NCBI GenBank assembly: GCA_002371825.1
Contig: DFHF01000009.1
Span: 43,767 to 107,766, forward strand
Direction: 5' to 3'
Source: Ruminococcus flavefaciens
GTDB lineage: Bacteria; Bacillota; Clostridia; Oscillospirales; Ruminococcaceae
DNA length: 64,000 bases
The notes beneath the pieces are model-generated. The model saw nothing but the letters and a program-made list of their open reading frames with translations. It made no database searches and had not been told where the DNA came from. Every line of letters begins with the position of its first letter. Within the stretch, counting starts at the first letter, position 1. The translations under genes and the position numbers were made by a program. Of the stretch, positions 53,534 to 61,121 are shown in pieces.

Positions 53534-54259
53534 ATGAGATTATCCTTAAAAGCAGGAGCATTCATAGTCGCTCCGATACTTTTGGTATCACTTGCAATAT
53601 ACATCTTTATCCCTGGAATATTCACATATATAAAAGTAAAACATGATTACGAAAACATTGACCGGACTATCCCGACATTTGAAAAAGTCAGCGTCCCGGA
53701 GGATTTTGAAGAATACTCCTGCCCCGTTGTAGTCTTCTCAGCACCGGCAGGGATGAAAGACGTTTCTAATCCTATGTCAGGCATTGTAAAATATCAAAAC
53801 GGAAAGAAAAGTATCATGATTTCCGATCTTAACGGCTTATTTGACCGTATAGGATACGACCCTTGGGATAATGAAAAATATGATAAAAAGTATTACCGCC
53901 ATTTTTTCAAATCTATAGATCACGATTTTCCTTCCGATCCAGGCAACACTCTTTTATGGTTTGAGAAAGATGAGATCAATGCAAAGATGTGTCTGCATCT
54001 TCGCTCAAAAGATCTGAAGATATTCAAAGAATTCGCAAAAGATAAAGAAGAAGCATGGAATGCGGAAGATACATGGAAATATAAAGGGGACGGATTTACC
54101 TGCTATGTCAATCATCTGAAAGGCAATCAGCATACCAAGGAAATGTGGACCTGCCAGGTATATCCAGATTACGATCCTTACAGAGAGATCTCTTTCTGGA
54201 TACAAAATACCGATGATACTACCGCAAAACAGATAGCAAGCTCTATCAGGCTGAAATGA
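53534..54259 (+). CDS. Single-pass membrane protein of unknown function
   Basis: 241 residues with one N-terminal helix (about 9-32, FIVAPILLVSLAIYIFIPG) and an extracytoplasmic domain rich in aromatic and charged residues. No motif recognised. It lies between a lipoprotein gene and rimM, and the gap to rimM is only 10 nt, so it is probably co-transcribed with the rimM-trmD cluster. A+T content is higher than in neighbouring housekeeping genes, which may indicate later arrival. Confidence 0.65.
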   Translation: MRLSLKAGAFIVAPILLVSLAIYIFIPGIFTYIKVKHDYENIDRTIPTFEKVSVPEDFEEYSCPVVVFSAPAGMKDVSNPMSGIVKYQNGKKSIMISDLNGLFDRIGYDPWDNEKYDKKYYRHFFKSIDHDFPSDPGNTLLWFEKDEINAKMCLHLRSKDLKIFKEFAKDKEEAWNAEDTWKYKGDGFTCYVNHLKGNQHTKEMWTCQVYPDYDPYREISFWIQNTDDTTAKQIASSIRLK

Positions 54260-54269
54260 GGAGATAACT

Positions 54270-54773
54270 ATGAAAAAACAATATCTTGAAGCAGGAAAGA
54301 TCGTAACCACTCACGGCATACGAGGTGAGGTAAAGATCGTGCCCTATACCGATGTTCCGGAGCTGCTCTGCGAGTTCGACAGGCTGTTTATCGGCAAGGA
54401 GCATAGGGAAATAAATATTGAGCGCTCCCGTGTGTTCAAGAACACCGTCATTGCAAAGCTGGAGGGTATCGACACTCCGGAGGCTGCTGAAAAGCTCCGC
54501 AACAAGATACTCTATATGCACCGTGATGACCTTGAGCTGGATGATGATACCTACTTCATCCAGGACCTCATCGGCATGGAGGTAAGAGATGCCGATTCCG
54601 GTCAGGTATACGGCCGTCTTGACGACGTAATGCAGACCGGTGCAAATGATGTATACGTCATCAAGGGCGAGGATAAGGAGTATCTGGTGCCGGCTATAGC
54701 CGATGTCATTGTCTCCACTGACCTCGAAAATGACGTTATGACTATACGTCCCCTTGAAGGACTTTTTGACTAA
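54270..54773 (+). CDS. rimM: Ribosome maturation factor RimM
   Basis: Binds ribosomal protein S19 in 30S assembly. 167 residues: an N-terminal beta-barrel (EAGKIVTTHGIRGEVKI) and a C-terminal PRC-barrel (about 95-165; FIQDLIGMEVRDADSGQ, VYVIKGEDKEYLVPAI). In most Firmicutes trmD follows directly; here a lipoprotein gene lies between. Confidence 0.94.
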   Translation: MKKQYLEAGKIVTTHGIRGEVKIVPYTDVPELLCEFDRLFIGKEHREINIERSRVFKNTVIAKLEGIDTPEAAEKLRNKILYMHRDDLELDDDTYFIQDLIGMEVRDADSGQVYGRLDDVMQTGANDVYVIKGEDKEYLVPAIADVIVSTDLENDVMTIRPLEGLFD

Positions 54774-54786
54774 AGAAGGAATATTT

Positions 54787-55356
54787 ATGAGATCAAACAT
54801 GATAATAAGCGCTGCCCTCGCACTGGGCATGGCATTCACATTCACAGGCTGCGGAAGCTCTGACAGCAGCAGCTCCTCAGCATCTTCAGATACAGCTTCC
54901 TCCGGTGCAGCAAGCTTCACAACAGCAGAGCTTGCCGGAAAGATATCCATAGACGGAGTTCAGCTCAAGACACCTATGACCTTTGCAGACTTCGGCGAAG
55001 GATTCACTCTTGATTCCTACGTCCAGAGCGGTGACGACGGTTCTATGATAGATATTTTCAACAAGGACGGCATAGTGTGTACTTTAGGCTACAACTGCGG
55101 TAAGGAAGAGGTCAATGAAAACCGAAACATCGACTACATACTGTTCACTCCCAACGATTTCAACAGAGGAGTTGTTTCCATTGACGGATTCACTGCCAAC
55201 GATGACGTTGAAAAGCTGGAAGAAAAGCTGGGAAAGCCCGAAAAAGACGGTATTTATTTTTATGAAGCTACTGACGGCGGAAAGCTGGAGGTAATTGATA
55301 TTATGGGTAAAGTATCCTCCATAAACTTCTTCTTTGAGGCGCCGGAGAAAAAATAA
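54787..55356 (+). CDS. Small lipoprotein inserted between rimM and trmD
   Basis: About 189 residues from ATG 54787; a start at 54754 would overlap rimM and lose the signal peptide position. Lipobox FTGC (Cys22), a Ser-rich spacer of about 20 residues, then a domain of about 140 residues with alternating strands (FADFGEGFTLDSYVQSGDDG, LEEKLGKPEKDGIYFYE). It resembles small gut-Firmicutes lipoproteins of unknown function. It separates two tRNA/rRNA genes that are normally adjacent. Confidence 0.75.
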   Translation: MRSNMIISAALALGMAFTFTGCGSSDSSSSSASSDTASSGAASFTTAELAGKISIDGVQLKTPMTFADFGEGFTLDSYVQSGDDGSMIDIFNKDGIVCTLGYNCGKEEVNENRNIDYILFTPNDFNRGVVSIDGFTANDDVEKLEEKLGKPEKDGIYFYEATDGGKLEVIDIMGKVSSINFFFEAPEKK

Positions 55357-55374
55357 ACATAAAGGAAAAACACC

Positions 55375-56073
55375 ATGAACATTGAGATAGCAACCCTGTT
55401 CCCGGAAATGTGCGAGGCCGTTCTCGGCGAAAGTATCGTAGGACGTGCCAGAAAGGCCGGAAAGATCAACGTGCACTGCCGGCAGATACGAGAATATACT
55501 CAGGATAAACACCGCAGAGTTGACGATACTCCCTACGGCGGCGGCATGGGTATGGTAATGCAGTGTCAGCCTATATACGACTGCTATAAGGCAGTATGTG
55601 ACGATATGGGGGCTGTACCGCATACTATATATATGTCTCCGAAGGGAAAGATCCTCACTCAGCAGAGAGCTGTAGAGCTCTCTCAGATGGAGAACATCCT
55701 TATAATCTGCGGACACTACGAAGGCGTGGATCAGAGAGTTCTCGACAAAATAGTTGACGAGGAGATATCAATAGGAGACTATGTCCTTACCGGCGGAGAG
55801 CTTCCGGCTATGGTGCTTACCGACGCAGTTGCAAGAATGTGTCCGGGAGTGCTGTCCGATGAGGTCTGCTTCACCGACGAGAGCATTTACAGCGGTTTGC
55901 TGGAATATCCCCACTATACCCGCCCTGAAGTGTGGGAGGGAGAGGCTGTGCCGCCTGTTCTTCTCTCCGGACACCATAAAAATATCGAGACATGGCGCCA
56001 TGAACAGAGCCTTGCCCTGACCCGTGAACGCCGCCCCGATCTTTTCAGTGAATACGAAGAAAAAAATAAGTGA
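55375..56073 (+). CDS. trmD: tRNA (guanine37-N1)-methyltransferase TrmD
   Basis: Methylates G37 in tRNAs, needed for reading-frame maintenance. 232 residues, SPOUT fold. Typical elements: opening IEIATLFPEM, DDTPYGGGMGMVMQ, YMSPKGKILTQ (trefoil knot), CGHYEGVDQRV, and SIGDYVLTGGELPA. Normal length. Downstream are paired inverted repeats. Confidence 0.95.
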   Translation: MNIEIATLFPEMCEAVLGESIVGRARKAGKINVHCRQIREYTQDKHRRVDDTPYGGGMGMVMQCQPIYDCYKAVCDDMGAVPHTIYMSPKGKILTQQRAVELSQMENILIICGHYEGVDQRVLDKIVDEEISIGDYVLTGGELPAMVLTDAVARMCPGVLSDEVCFTDESIYSGLLEYPHYTRPEVWEGEAVPPVLLSGHHKNIETWRHEQSLALTRERRPDLFSEYEEKNK

Positions 56074-56079
56074 ATTTTT

Positions 56080-56123
56080 AATGGTTGACCATTTATTGTT
56101 AAGTTCAAAAATGGTCAACCATT
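56080..56123. repeat. Two palindromic operator-like sites 30 bp apart
   Basis: ATGGTTGACCAT (56081-56092) and ATGGTCAACCAT (56111-56122), each near-palindromic and both followed by TTATTG. They are exactly 30 bp apart, on the same face of the helix. Together they form a 15-bp inverted repeat (56080-56094 with 56109-56123). Either operators or a stem without T-run. Confidence 0.6.
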
Positions 56124-56363
56124 TATTGCGAATAGCCGATATAAAAGAAATATATATGTATATAAAATAACTATAAACAGGTTGTATAATAGCAAAACCT
56201 CTTTCCGTTTAGAAAAAATGAACATAATCTAACGTTGAATCTTAGATAACTTTACCAAAGGATTTTAAGATTTTTTGTAGTAATTATGAACAAGCAGGGT
56301 GAGGAAATCACTCTCCGATTTAATCTAAATGTAGAAATTAATGAATTCTCGGAAAATATGAAA

Positions 56364-56401
56364 AAAAATCCGTTGACTATGCGGATTTTTGAAGGTATAA
56401 T
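56364..56401 (+). promoter_or_regulatory. HPr promoter with a hairpin across the -35
   Basis: TTGACT (56373-56378), 17-bp spacer, TATAAT (56396-56401). The -35 lies exactly in the loop of a perfect 9-bp stem AAAAATCCG/CGGATTTTT (56364-56372/56382-56390), which also looks like a terminator for upstream transcripts. The stretch 56124-56363 is A+T-rich and otherwise shows nothing I can name. Confidence 0.65.
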
Positions 56402-56484
56402 TATATCAGCAAAGAAAAATTGCACCCACTTCTTCAGCTTATTGATATAGAAAGCTGAGACTACAGAGAATAGGAGAGTTGTAT

Positions 56485-56757
56485 ATGTTTGTCAGAGAAG
56501 TAATGGTTAAGAATCAGGTTGGACTTCACGCAAGACCTGCAACCTTCTTTATTCAGAAGGCTAATGAATTCAAGTCATCCATCTGGATCGAAAAAGAAGA
56601 GCGCAGAGTTAACGCAAAGAGCCTCCTCGGCATACTTTCACTGGGTATTGTCGGAGGAACAAACGTTAAGGTCATCGCTGACGGTGCTGATGAAAAGGCT
56701 GCTGTTGATGCTCTTATTGATCTCGTTGACAGCGGTTTCAGCGAGGAAAACAGATAA
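56485..56757 (+). CDS. Phosphocarrier protein HPr (or Crh-like)
   Basis: 90 residues from ATG 56485, with TAGGAG upstream. His15 in GLHARPAT is the phosphorylation site for the sugar phosphotransferase relay, and Ser46 in NAKSLLG is the HPr-kinase site of Firmicutes catabolite control. Monocistronic with its own promoter. The HPr-kinase and EI genes are not in the window. Both key residues are present, so it is a true HPr rather than Crh. Confidence 0.92.
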   Translation: MFVREVMVKNQVGLHARPATFFIQKANEFKSSIWIEKEERRVNAKSLLGILSLGIVGGTNVKVIADGADEKAAVDALIDLVDSGFSEENR

Positions 56758-56809
56758 ATATCACTTTAAGCACTGGGGCGTTACAGATGTAACGCCCATT
56801 TTGTTATAT

Positions 56810-58027
56810 TCATCCTTCAAGGTATTCGGCCATTCTCTCGGCAAATATACCGTATCCCCTTGTCGGGTCTGCTATAAATACATGAGTCACCGCTCCGACC
56901 AGTTTTCCGTTCTGGATTATCGGGCTTCCGCTCATTCCCTGCACTATGCCTCCCGTCTTTTCAAGAAGACGGCTGTCTGTTATCCGGACTACCATATCCC
57001 GTGCAGAATCACTGCTCAGGTCCACCTTCTCTATCTCCACGGAATAGCGCTCCGGCCCTGAATCGGACACTGAAGCATATATCTCCGCCGGACCTGTCAC
57101 CACATCCTGACGGTAGCCCATAGTAAATTCCTCACAGCCGCCGGAAAGCCCGGAAAACATCTCCGGAGATAATCTGCCGAATATACCGCAACTGCTGTTG
57201 CGGCAGAGAGTACCGCAGCTCTTTCCCTTTGTGAAAATGCCCTGCAGCTCTCCGGGAATACCTCTCTCGCCCCTGCGGACACTGGTTATAGTCACAGGTA
57301 CAGCCTCCCCACTGGAAAGCGGTACAAGCTCCCCGGTATCAGGGTCACATATAGGATGTCCCAGACCTGCAAATTCACCGGTAGACCTGTTGATGAATGT
57401 CATTGTGCCTATGCCTGCCGCACTGTCACGGACCCACATCCCGCAGCGCCAGCAGTTGGAAGTCTCCGAAAAGACTGGCTTTAGGGAAGATGTGAATTCC
57501 CTGCCGTCACGGCTGACCGTCATCCTGACATCCCTTCCGCCGCTTTCAGAGATAACTTCCTGAAGTCCGCTGTTGGAAAGTACAGGCCGGCCGTCTGCAA
57601 GCTTTATTATATCGCCCACTTCTATACCGGCCTGCTCCGCAGGACATACCGCTGCTCCGGAGCTGTCTGTCACATCACCAAGCTCAGTGACCATAACTCC
57701 GTCCATAAGCAGCTTTATACCGAAGGCCTCTCCACCTACAGCAAGCACCGGAGGCTCTGCTTCCCGGATGCTTACCGTCTTTACCGGTACTGCACCGAAA
57801 AGTGAAAAGGTCACCTTTCTCGTTTCAGGATATACAGAGCCGGCATCAGAAATATCCTCAGAGCAGCTCAGCTCCGGAAATTCCGCTATCCTTATCTCAC
57901 AAGACGGAACAGCCGTCATGGATGAAGGCAGCTTTCCGGAATAATATCCTGCCGCTCCGAAGATCCCTGCTATACCGGCAGATAATACCGCTGCTGCGGC
58001 TTTTATCAACTTTCGTTTTATATGCAT
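56810..58027 (-). CDS. spoIVB: SpoIVB-type serine peptidase
   Basis: 405 residues: one N-terminal helix, a PDZ domain (about 92-185; GIKLLMDGVMVTELGDV, AGIEVGDIIKLADG) and an S55 peptidase domain with His224 in GLGHPICD, Asp351 in RITDSRLL and the GMSGSP nucleophile motif (364-369). Family role: in sporulation SpoIVB cleaves SpoIVFA to release pro-sigmaK processing. No other sporulation gene is near, unlike its usual spo0A/recN neighbourhood. Its presence implies that this lineage either sporulates or keeps sporulation relics. Good ribosome site. Confidence 0.9.
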   Translation of the reverse strand: MHIKRKLIKAAAAVLSAGIAGIFGAAGYYSGKLPSSMTAVPSCEIRIAEFPELSCSEDISDAGSVYPETRKVTFSLFGAVPVKTVSIREAEPPVLAVGGEAFGIKLLMDGVMVTELGDVTDSSGAAVCPAEQAGIEVGDIIKLADGRPVLSNSGLQEVISESGGRDVRMTVSRDGREFTSSLKPVFSETSNCWRCGMWVRDSAAGIGTMTFINRSTGEFAGLGHPICDPDTGELVPLSSGEAVPVTITSVRRGERGIPGELQGIFTKGKSCGTLCRNSSCGIFGRLSPEMFSGLSGGCEEFTMGYRQDVVTGPAEIYASVSDSGPERYSVEIEKVDLSSDSARDMVVRITDSRLLEKTGGIVQGMSGSPIIQNGKLVGAVTHVFIADPTRGYGIFAERMAEYLEG

Positions 58028-58040
58028 TTCTTTCCTTTCA

Positions 58041-58081
58041 GGAGCATTCTGCTCCGATATATATTATCCGCAGTCTGCGGA
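58041..58081. repeat. Two 6-bp mini-hairpins with 3-nt loops between divergent genes
   Basis: GGAGCA-TTC-TGCTCC (58041-58055) and TCCGCA-GTC-TGCGGA (58067-58081). They lie in the gap between spoIVB and the divergent membrane-protein gene. Operator or leader structures are both possible. Confidence 0.5.
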
Positions 58082-58144
58082 ATGTTATTATAGAAAAAAA
58101 GTCCCTGACTAAAGTGTAATGTTTCCCACAGGAGAAATTTTCCA

Positions 58145-58687
58145 ATGAAGAAAAAAATCAAAAGACCGCTTCGCTCAAAGCAGAAGACCTATATGACTGT
58201 CATGAAAATAATACTCATAGTGCTGACGCTTATATATCCTGTATTTATGACAATGCTCACAGGCGCAGGTATTATCAGCAACCGTGCAAGCTACGGCAGC
58301 AGGATAACCTCATACGGAGCCTGCCTGATACTCTCCGGAGCACTTATGACTGCCGGTGCCCTTCTGTGTATGTCACGGCGCAGCATCCAGAATCTTTTAT
58401 CCGCACTGATATCCTCATCAGGATTTGCACTGTGCATGACAGTGCTTATAAAGCTCATAAAACACGCTGAATCTGCCGGCTGGACAGGTATTGCAAAATA
58501 TGAGGGAGTCCCTGTCAGCGATATGTACAGGACTCGTGTGGGTCCGGTCATCGCACCTTTCCTGCTGACTGTCCTTATCTCTGCCATACAGTATTTCTCG
58601 TATGACTGCGGAGAAGAACGAAGACTGCGTAAAAAAGCCCGAAAGGATAAGGGGAACGCTCCTGCGCCGTCTATACTGGATGACTGA
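58145..58687 (+). CDS. Multi-pass membrane protein of unknown function
   Basis: 180 residues with four hydrophobic helices (about 18-42, 57-78, 83-108, 137-155), a strongly basic N terminus (KKKIKRPLRSKQK) and a charged cytosolic tail (ERRLRKKARKDK). CAGGAGAA ribosome site. Divergent from spoIVB. No motif recognised. Confidence 0.6.
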   Translation: MKKKIKRPLRSKQKTYMTVMKIILIVLTLIYPVFMTMLTGAGIISNRASYGSRITSYGACLILSGALMTAGALLCMSRRSIQNLLSALISSSGFALCMTVLIKLIKHAESAGWTGIAKYEGVPVSDMYRTRVGPVIAPFLLTVLISAIQYFSYDCGEERRLRKKARKDKGNAPAPSILDD

Positions 58688-58741
58688 GTTATCCGCACAT
58701 ACTGATACTGCCCGGAATAAGAAAAAATATTCAGAAATCTC

Positions 58742-58770
58742 TTGACAAAATTATTTTCAGGTTATATAAT
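58742..58770 (+). promoter_or_regulatory. Consensus promoter of the leuA T-box transcript
   Basis: TTGACA (58742-58747), 17-bp spacer, TATAAT (58765-58770). Start near 58777. Confidence 0.85.
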
Positions 58771-58776
58771 AAACTT

Positions 58777-59061
58777 ACATCAGAAAAAGCAATGATGGGA
58801 AATAAAACTCCTGCAAGGATCACAGAGAGCTGCCGGCCGGTGAAAGGCAGTATCATTGTATGAGCCATAACTCCTCCCTGAGCTTTCAACCCAACGAGGC
58901 ACTTCTGGCTTCAAGTAGGCTTGAACGGGCTCTCCCGTTACAGAGATATGCGTTGATCCGACGCAGATGAGCGGGCGTTTTATTACGTCAAGAAGAGTGG
59001 TACCACGGAGTATAATTCGTAACTTCGTCTCTTCCATGCAATGCATGGAGGAGACTTTTTT
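58777..59061 (+). promoter_or_regulatory. T-box riboswitch upstream of leuA
   Basis: The transcript leader contains the conserved T-box AGAGTGGTACCACGG (58994-59008), a stem I distal region with the GAGAGCTGCC and GGTGAAAGGCAG elements (about 58827-58853), and a terminator GTCTCTTCCATGCA/TGCATGGAGGAGAC with T6 (59027-59061). T-boxes read uncharged tRNA by a specifier triplet and antiterminate. CTC (leucine) triplets at 58871 and 58874 are candidates, which fits leuA, but I could not assign the specifier with certainty. Confidence 0.88.
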
Positions 59062-59107
59062 GTTACCCTCCTGCAATGTCAGAACGGATCAGAATGGAGG
59101 TATTATC

Positions 59108-60766
59108 ATGAAAAACACAGAAAAGTACACAAGACAATTCTTTGAAGCTCCAAAGACATCAATGAAATGGACAGAAAGATCCTACGTTGACAAGGCACCG
59201 GTATGGTGCAGTGTGGACCTGAGAGACGGGAATCAGGCTCTCATTACACCTATGAGTCTGGGAGAAAAGCTGGAATTCTTTAAAAAGCTGGTGGATATCG
59301 GCTTCAAGGAGATAGAGATCGGCTTCCCCGCAGCCTCGGAAACAGAATATGACTTCTGCCGCACTCTTATCGAAGAAGAACTCATTCCCGACGATGTCAC
59401 CATACAGGTGCTCACACAAGCCCGTGAGCATATCATAGAAAAAACTTTTGAAGCACTGAAAGGCTGTAAAAGCGCTATCGTACATCTCTATAATTCCACT
59501 TCCGCCGCACAGCGTGAGCAGGTATTCAGAAAATCAAAGAGTGAGATAAAGGAACTGGCTGTATACGGAGCAGAGCTTTGCAGACAGTACCGTGAAAGAT
59601 ACGAGGGAAATTTCAGGTTTGAGTACTCCCCCGAGAGCTTTACCGGAACTGAGCCGGAATTTGCTCTGGAGGTCTGTAATGCTGTACTCGATGTCTGGAA
59701 GCCGTCACCGGATGACAAGGTCATAATAAACCTGCCGGTAACTGTTCAGCTCTCAATGCCTCACATCTATGCAAATCAGGTAGAGTATATGTGTGAGAAC
59801 CTGAAATATCGTGAAAATGTGATCGTGTCTCTCCACCCCCACAATGACCGTGGCTGTGCTGTAGCTGATACCGAAATGGGACTCCTCGCCGGTGCAGACC
59901 GTGTTGAGGGAACTCTCTTCGGCAACGGCGAACGCACGGGAAATGTTGACATAATCACACTCGCTATGAATATGTACACTCAGGGAGTTGACCCTGAACT
60001 GGATCTCAGCAATATCCCTGAGATAACTGAGCTCTATACCCGTGTCACCGGTATGTCAGTGAATGAGCGCCAGCCCTACTCCGGAAAGCTGGTATTTGCC
60101 GCATTCAGCGGCTCGCACCAGGATGCTATCGCAAAGGGCATGAAATGGCGTGAGGAAGGCCACGATCAGCACTGGACCGTCCCCTATCTCCCTCTGGATC
60201 CGGAGGATATCGGCAGAGAATACTCCGCAGATGTTATCCGTATCAACAGCCAGTCCGGCAAGGGCGGCATAGGATATATCCTTGAGACACGCTTCGGCTA
60301 TAACCTGCCAAAGAAAATGCGTGAAAGCGTGGGATATCTGGTCAAGAGCATTTCAGACCGCAAGCATAAGGAACTCCTTCCGGACGAAGTGTACGACATT
60401 TTCAGAGAAAAATATGTGGACCTCACCTCTCCCCTCAACATCAATGAAGTCCACTATATCCAGCGCAACGGCATCGAAGCTACTGTCAGCCTCACCTATA
60501 ATGGCCGTAACGCCTCTGCAACAGATACCGGAAATGGTCGTCTTGATGCCGTCAGCAACGCAATACGATCATATACAGGAATTGATTTCAGCATAAATAC
60601 CTACACAGAACACGCTCTCGAAGAAGGCTCTGCTTCAAAGGCTGTCTCCTATGTTGAGATAATCGGCGCCGGAAAGAGCTTCTGGGGCACAGGTATCGAT
60701 AACGATATCATAACCTCATCTATCAAAGCGCTTGTAAGTGCGGTTAACAATATGATATCCGCCTGA
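59108..60766 (+). CDS. leuA: 2-isopropylmalate synthase (LeuA2-like)
   Basis: First committed step of leucine synthesis: condenses acetyl-CoA with 2-oxoisovalerate. About 552 residues from ATG 59108 with GGAGG upstream; a longer frame reaches back into the T-box. Barrel start APVWCSVDLRDGNQALI, HxH metal motif in SLHPHNDRGCAVADTE, GNGERTGNVD, and a C-terminal allosteric domain (about 410-550) that binds leucine. It is the long-form relative of yeast Leu4. Under T-box control. The next gene is under a different leader control. Confidence 0.94.
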   Translation: MKNTEKYTRQFFEAPKTSMKWTERSYVDKAPVWCSVDLRDGNQALITPMSLGEKLEFFKKLVDIGFKEIEIGFPAASETEYDFCRTLIEEELIPDDVTIQVLTQAREHIIEKTFEALKGCKSAIVHLYNSTSAAQREQVFRKSKSEIKELAVYGAELCRQYRERYEGNFRFEYSPESFTGTEPEFALEVCNAVLDVWKPSPDDKVIINLPVTVQLSMPHIYANQVEYMCENLKYRENVIVSLHPHNDRGCAVADTEMGLLAGADRVEGTLFGNGERTGNVDIITLAMNMYTQGVDPELDLSNIPEITELYTRVTGMSVNERQPYSGKLVFAAFSGSHQDAIAKGMKWREEGHDQHWTVPYLPLDPEDIGREYSADVIRINSQSGKGGIGYILETRFGYNLPKKMRESVGYLVKSISDRKHKELLPDEVYDIFREKYVDLTSPLNINEVHYIQRNGIEATVSLTYNGRNASATDTGNGRLDAVSNAIRSYTGIDFSINTYTEHALEEGSASKAVSYVEIIGAGKSFWGTGIDNDIITSSIKALVSAVNNMISA

Positions 60767-60835
60767 AATCATGCACAAATCCAAATGTGATAAGTCGTGT
60801 TTTTTCTCAATATATAACAAAAAACGGGTTCCTTA

Positions 60836-60864
60836 TTGATTTTATCCCGATAAAGTGATACAAT
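60836..60864 (+). promoter_or_regulatory. Promoter of the ilv leader
   Basis: TTGATT (60836-60841), 17-bp spacer, TACAAT (60859-60864), about 32 bp before the leader peptide start. Confidence 0.65.
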
Positions 60865-60895
60865 AAATATATATTATCAGTAAGGAGCGAGTATA

Positions 60896-61003
60896 ATGAG
60901 ATCGATGCACATTTATTCCGGTATCGTCATTATCATAGGCGCAGTCACAAACGTCTCTGACTGCAGTCTCGTTTCATTCTGCCCGAATGGCGCTCTTGCT
61001 TGA
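60896..61003 (+). CDS. Ile/Val-rich leader peptide of the ilvBNC operon
   Basis: 35 residues: MRSMHIYSGIVIIIGAV, then TNVSDCSLVSFC and PNGALA. ATG with AAGGAG 8 nt upstream. The run I-V-I-I-I at codons 10-14 plus further Val codons is the pattern expected of ribosome-mediated attenuation in response to isoleucine/valine shortage. Just downstream, a hairpin GCAGTCA/TGACTGC (60941-60964) overlaps codons 16-23, and a terminator follows at 61040-61068. Too short to be listed by simple gene finders. Confidence 0.65.
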   Translation: MRSMHIYSGIVIIIGAVTNVSDCSLVSFCPNGALA

Positions 61004-61039
61004 TATATGTATTTCTATATCTGTCAGCAATGAAGCTTT

Positions 61040-61068
61040 ACCTCCGGCGGAATGTCCGGAGGTTTTTT
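61040..61068 (+). terminator. Attenuator terminator upstream of ilvB
   Basis: ACCTCCGG (61040-61047) pairs with CCGGAGGT (61056-61063), with a T-run to 61068. It lies between the leader peptide and ilvB, so it would be conditionally read through. A 10-nt perfect complement (CGTCTCTGAC at 60952-60961, GTCAGAGACG at 61073-61082) brackets it. Confidence 0.75.
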
Positions 61069-61121
61069 ATTTGTCAGAGACGATATGATATTTCAAAACT
61101 TTTATAAAGGATAATGATACT

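Noticed and set aside
58967..59107. Extension of leuA into the T-box
   Set aside because: It runs through a terminator hairpin. ATG 59108 has GGAGG upstream.
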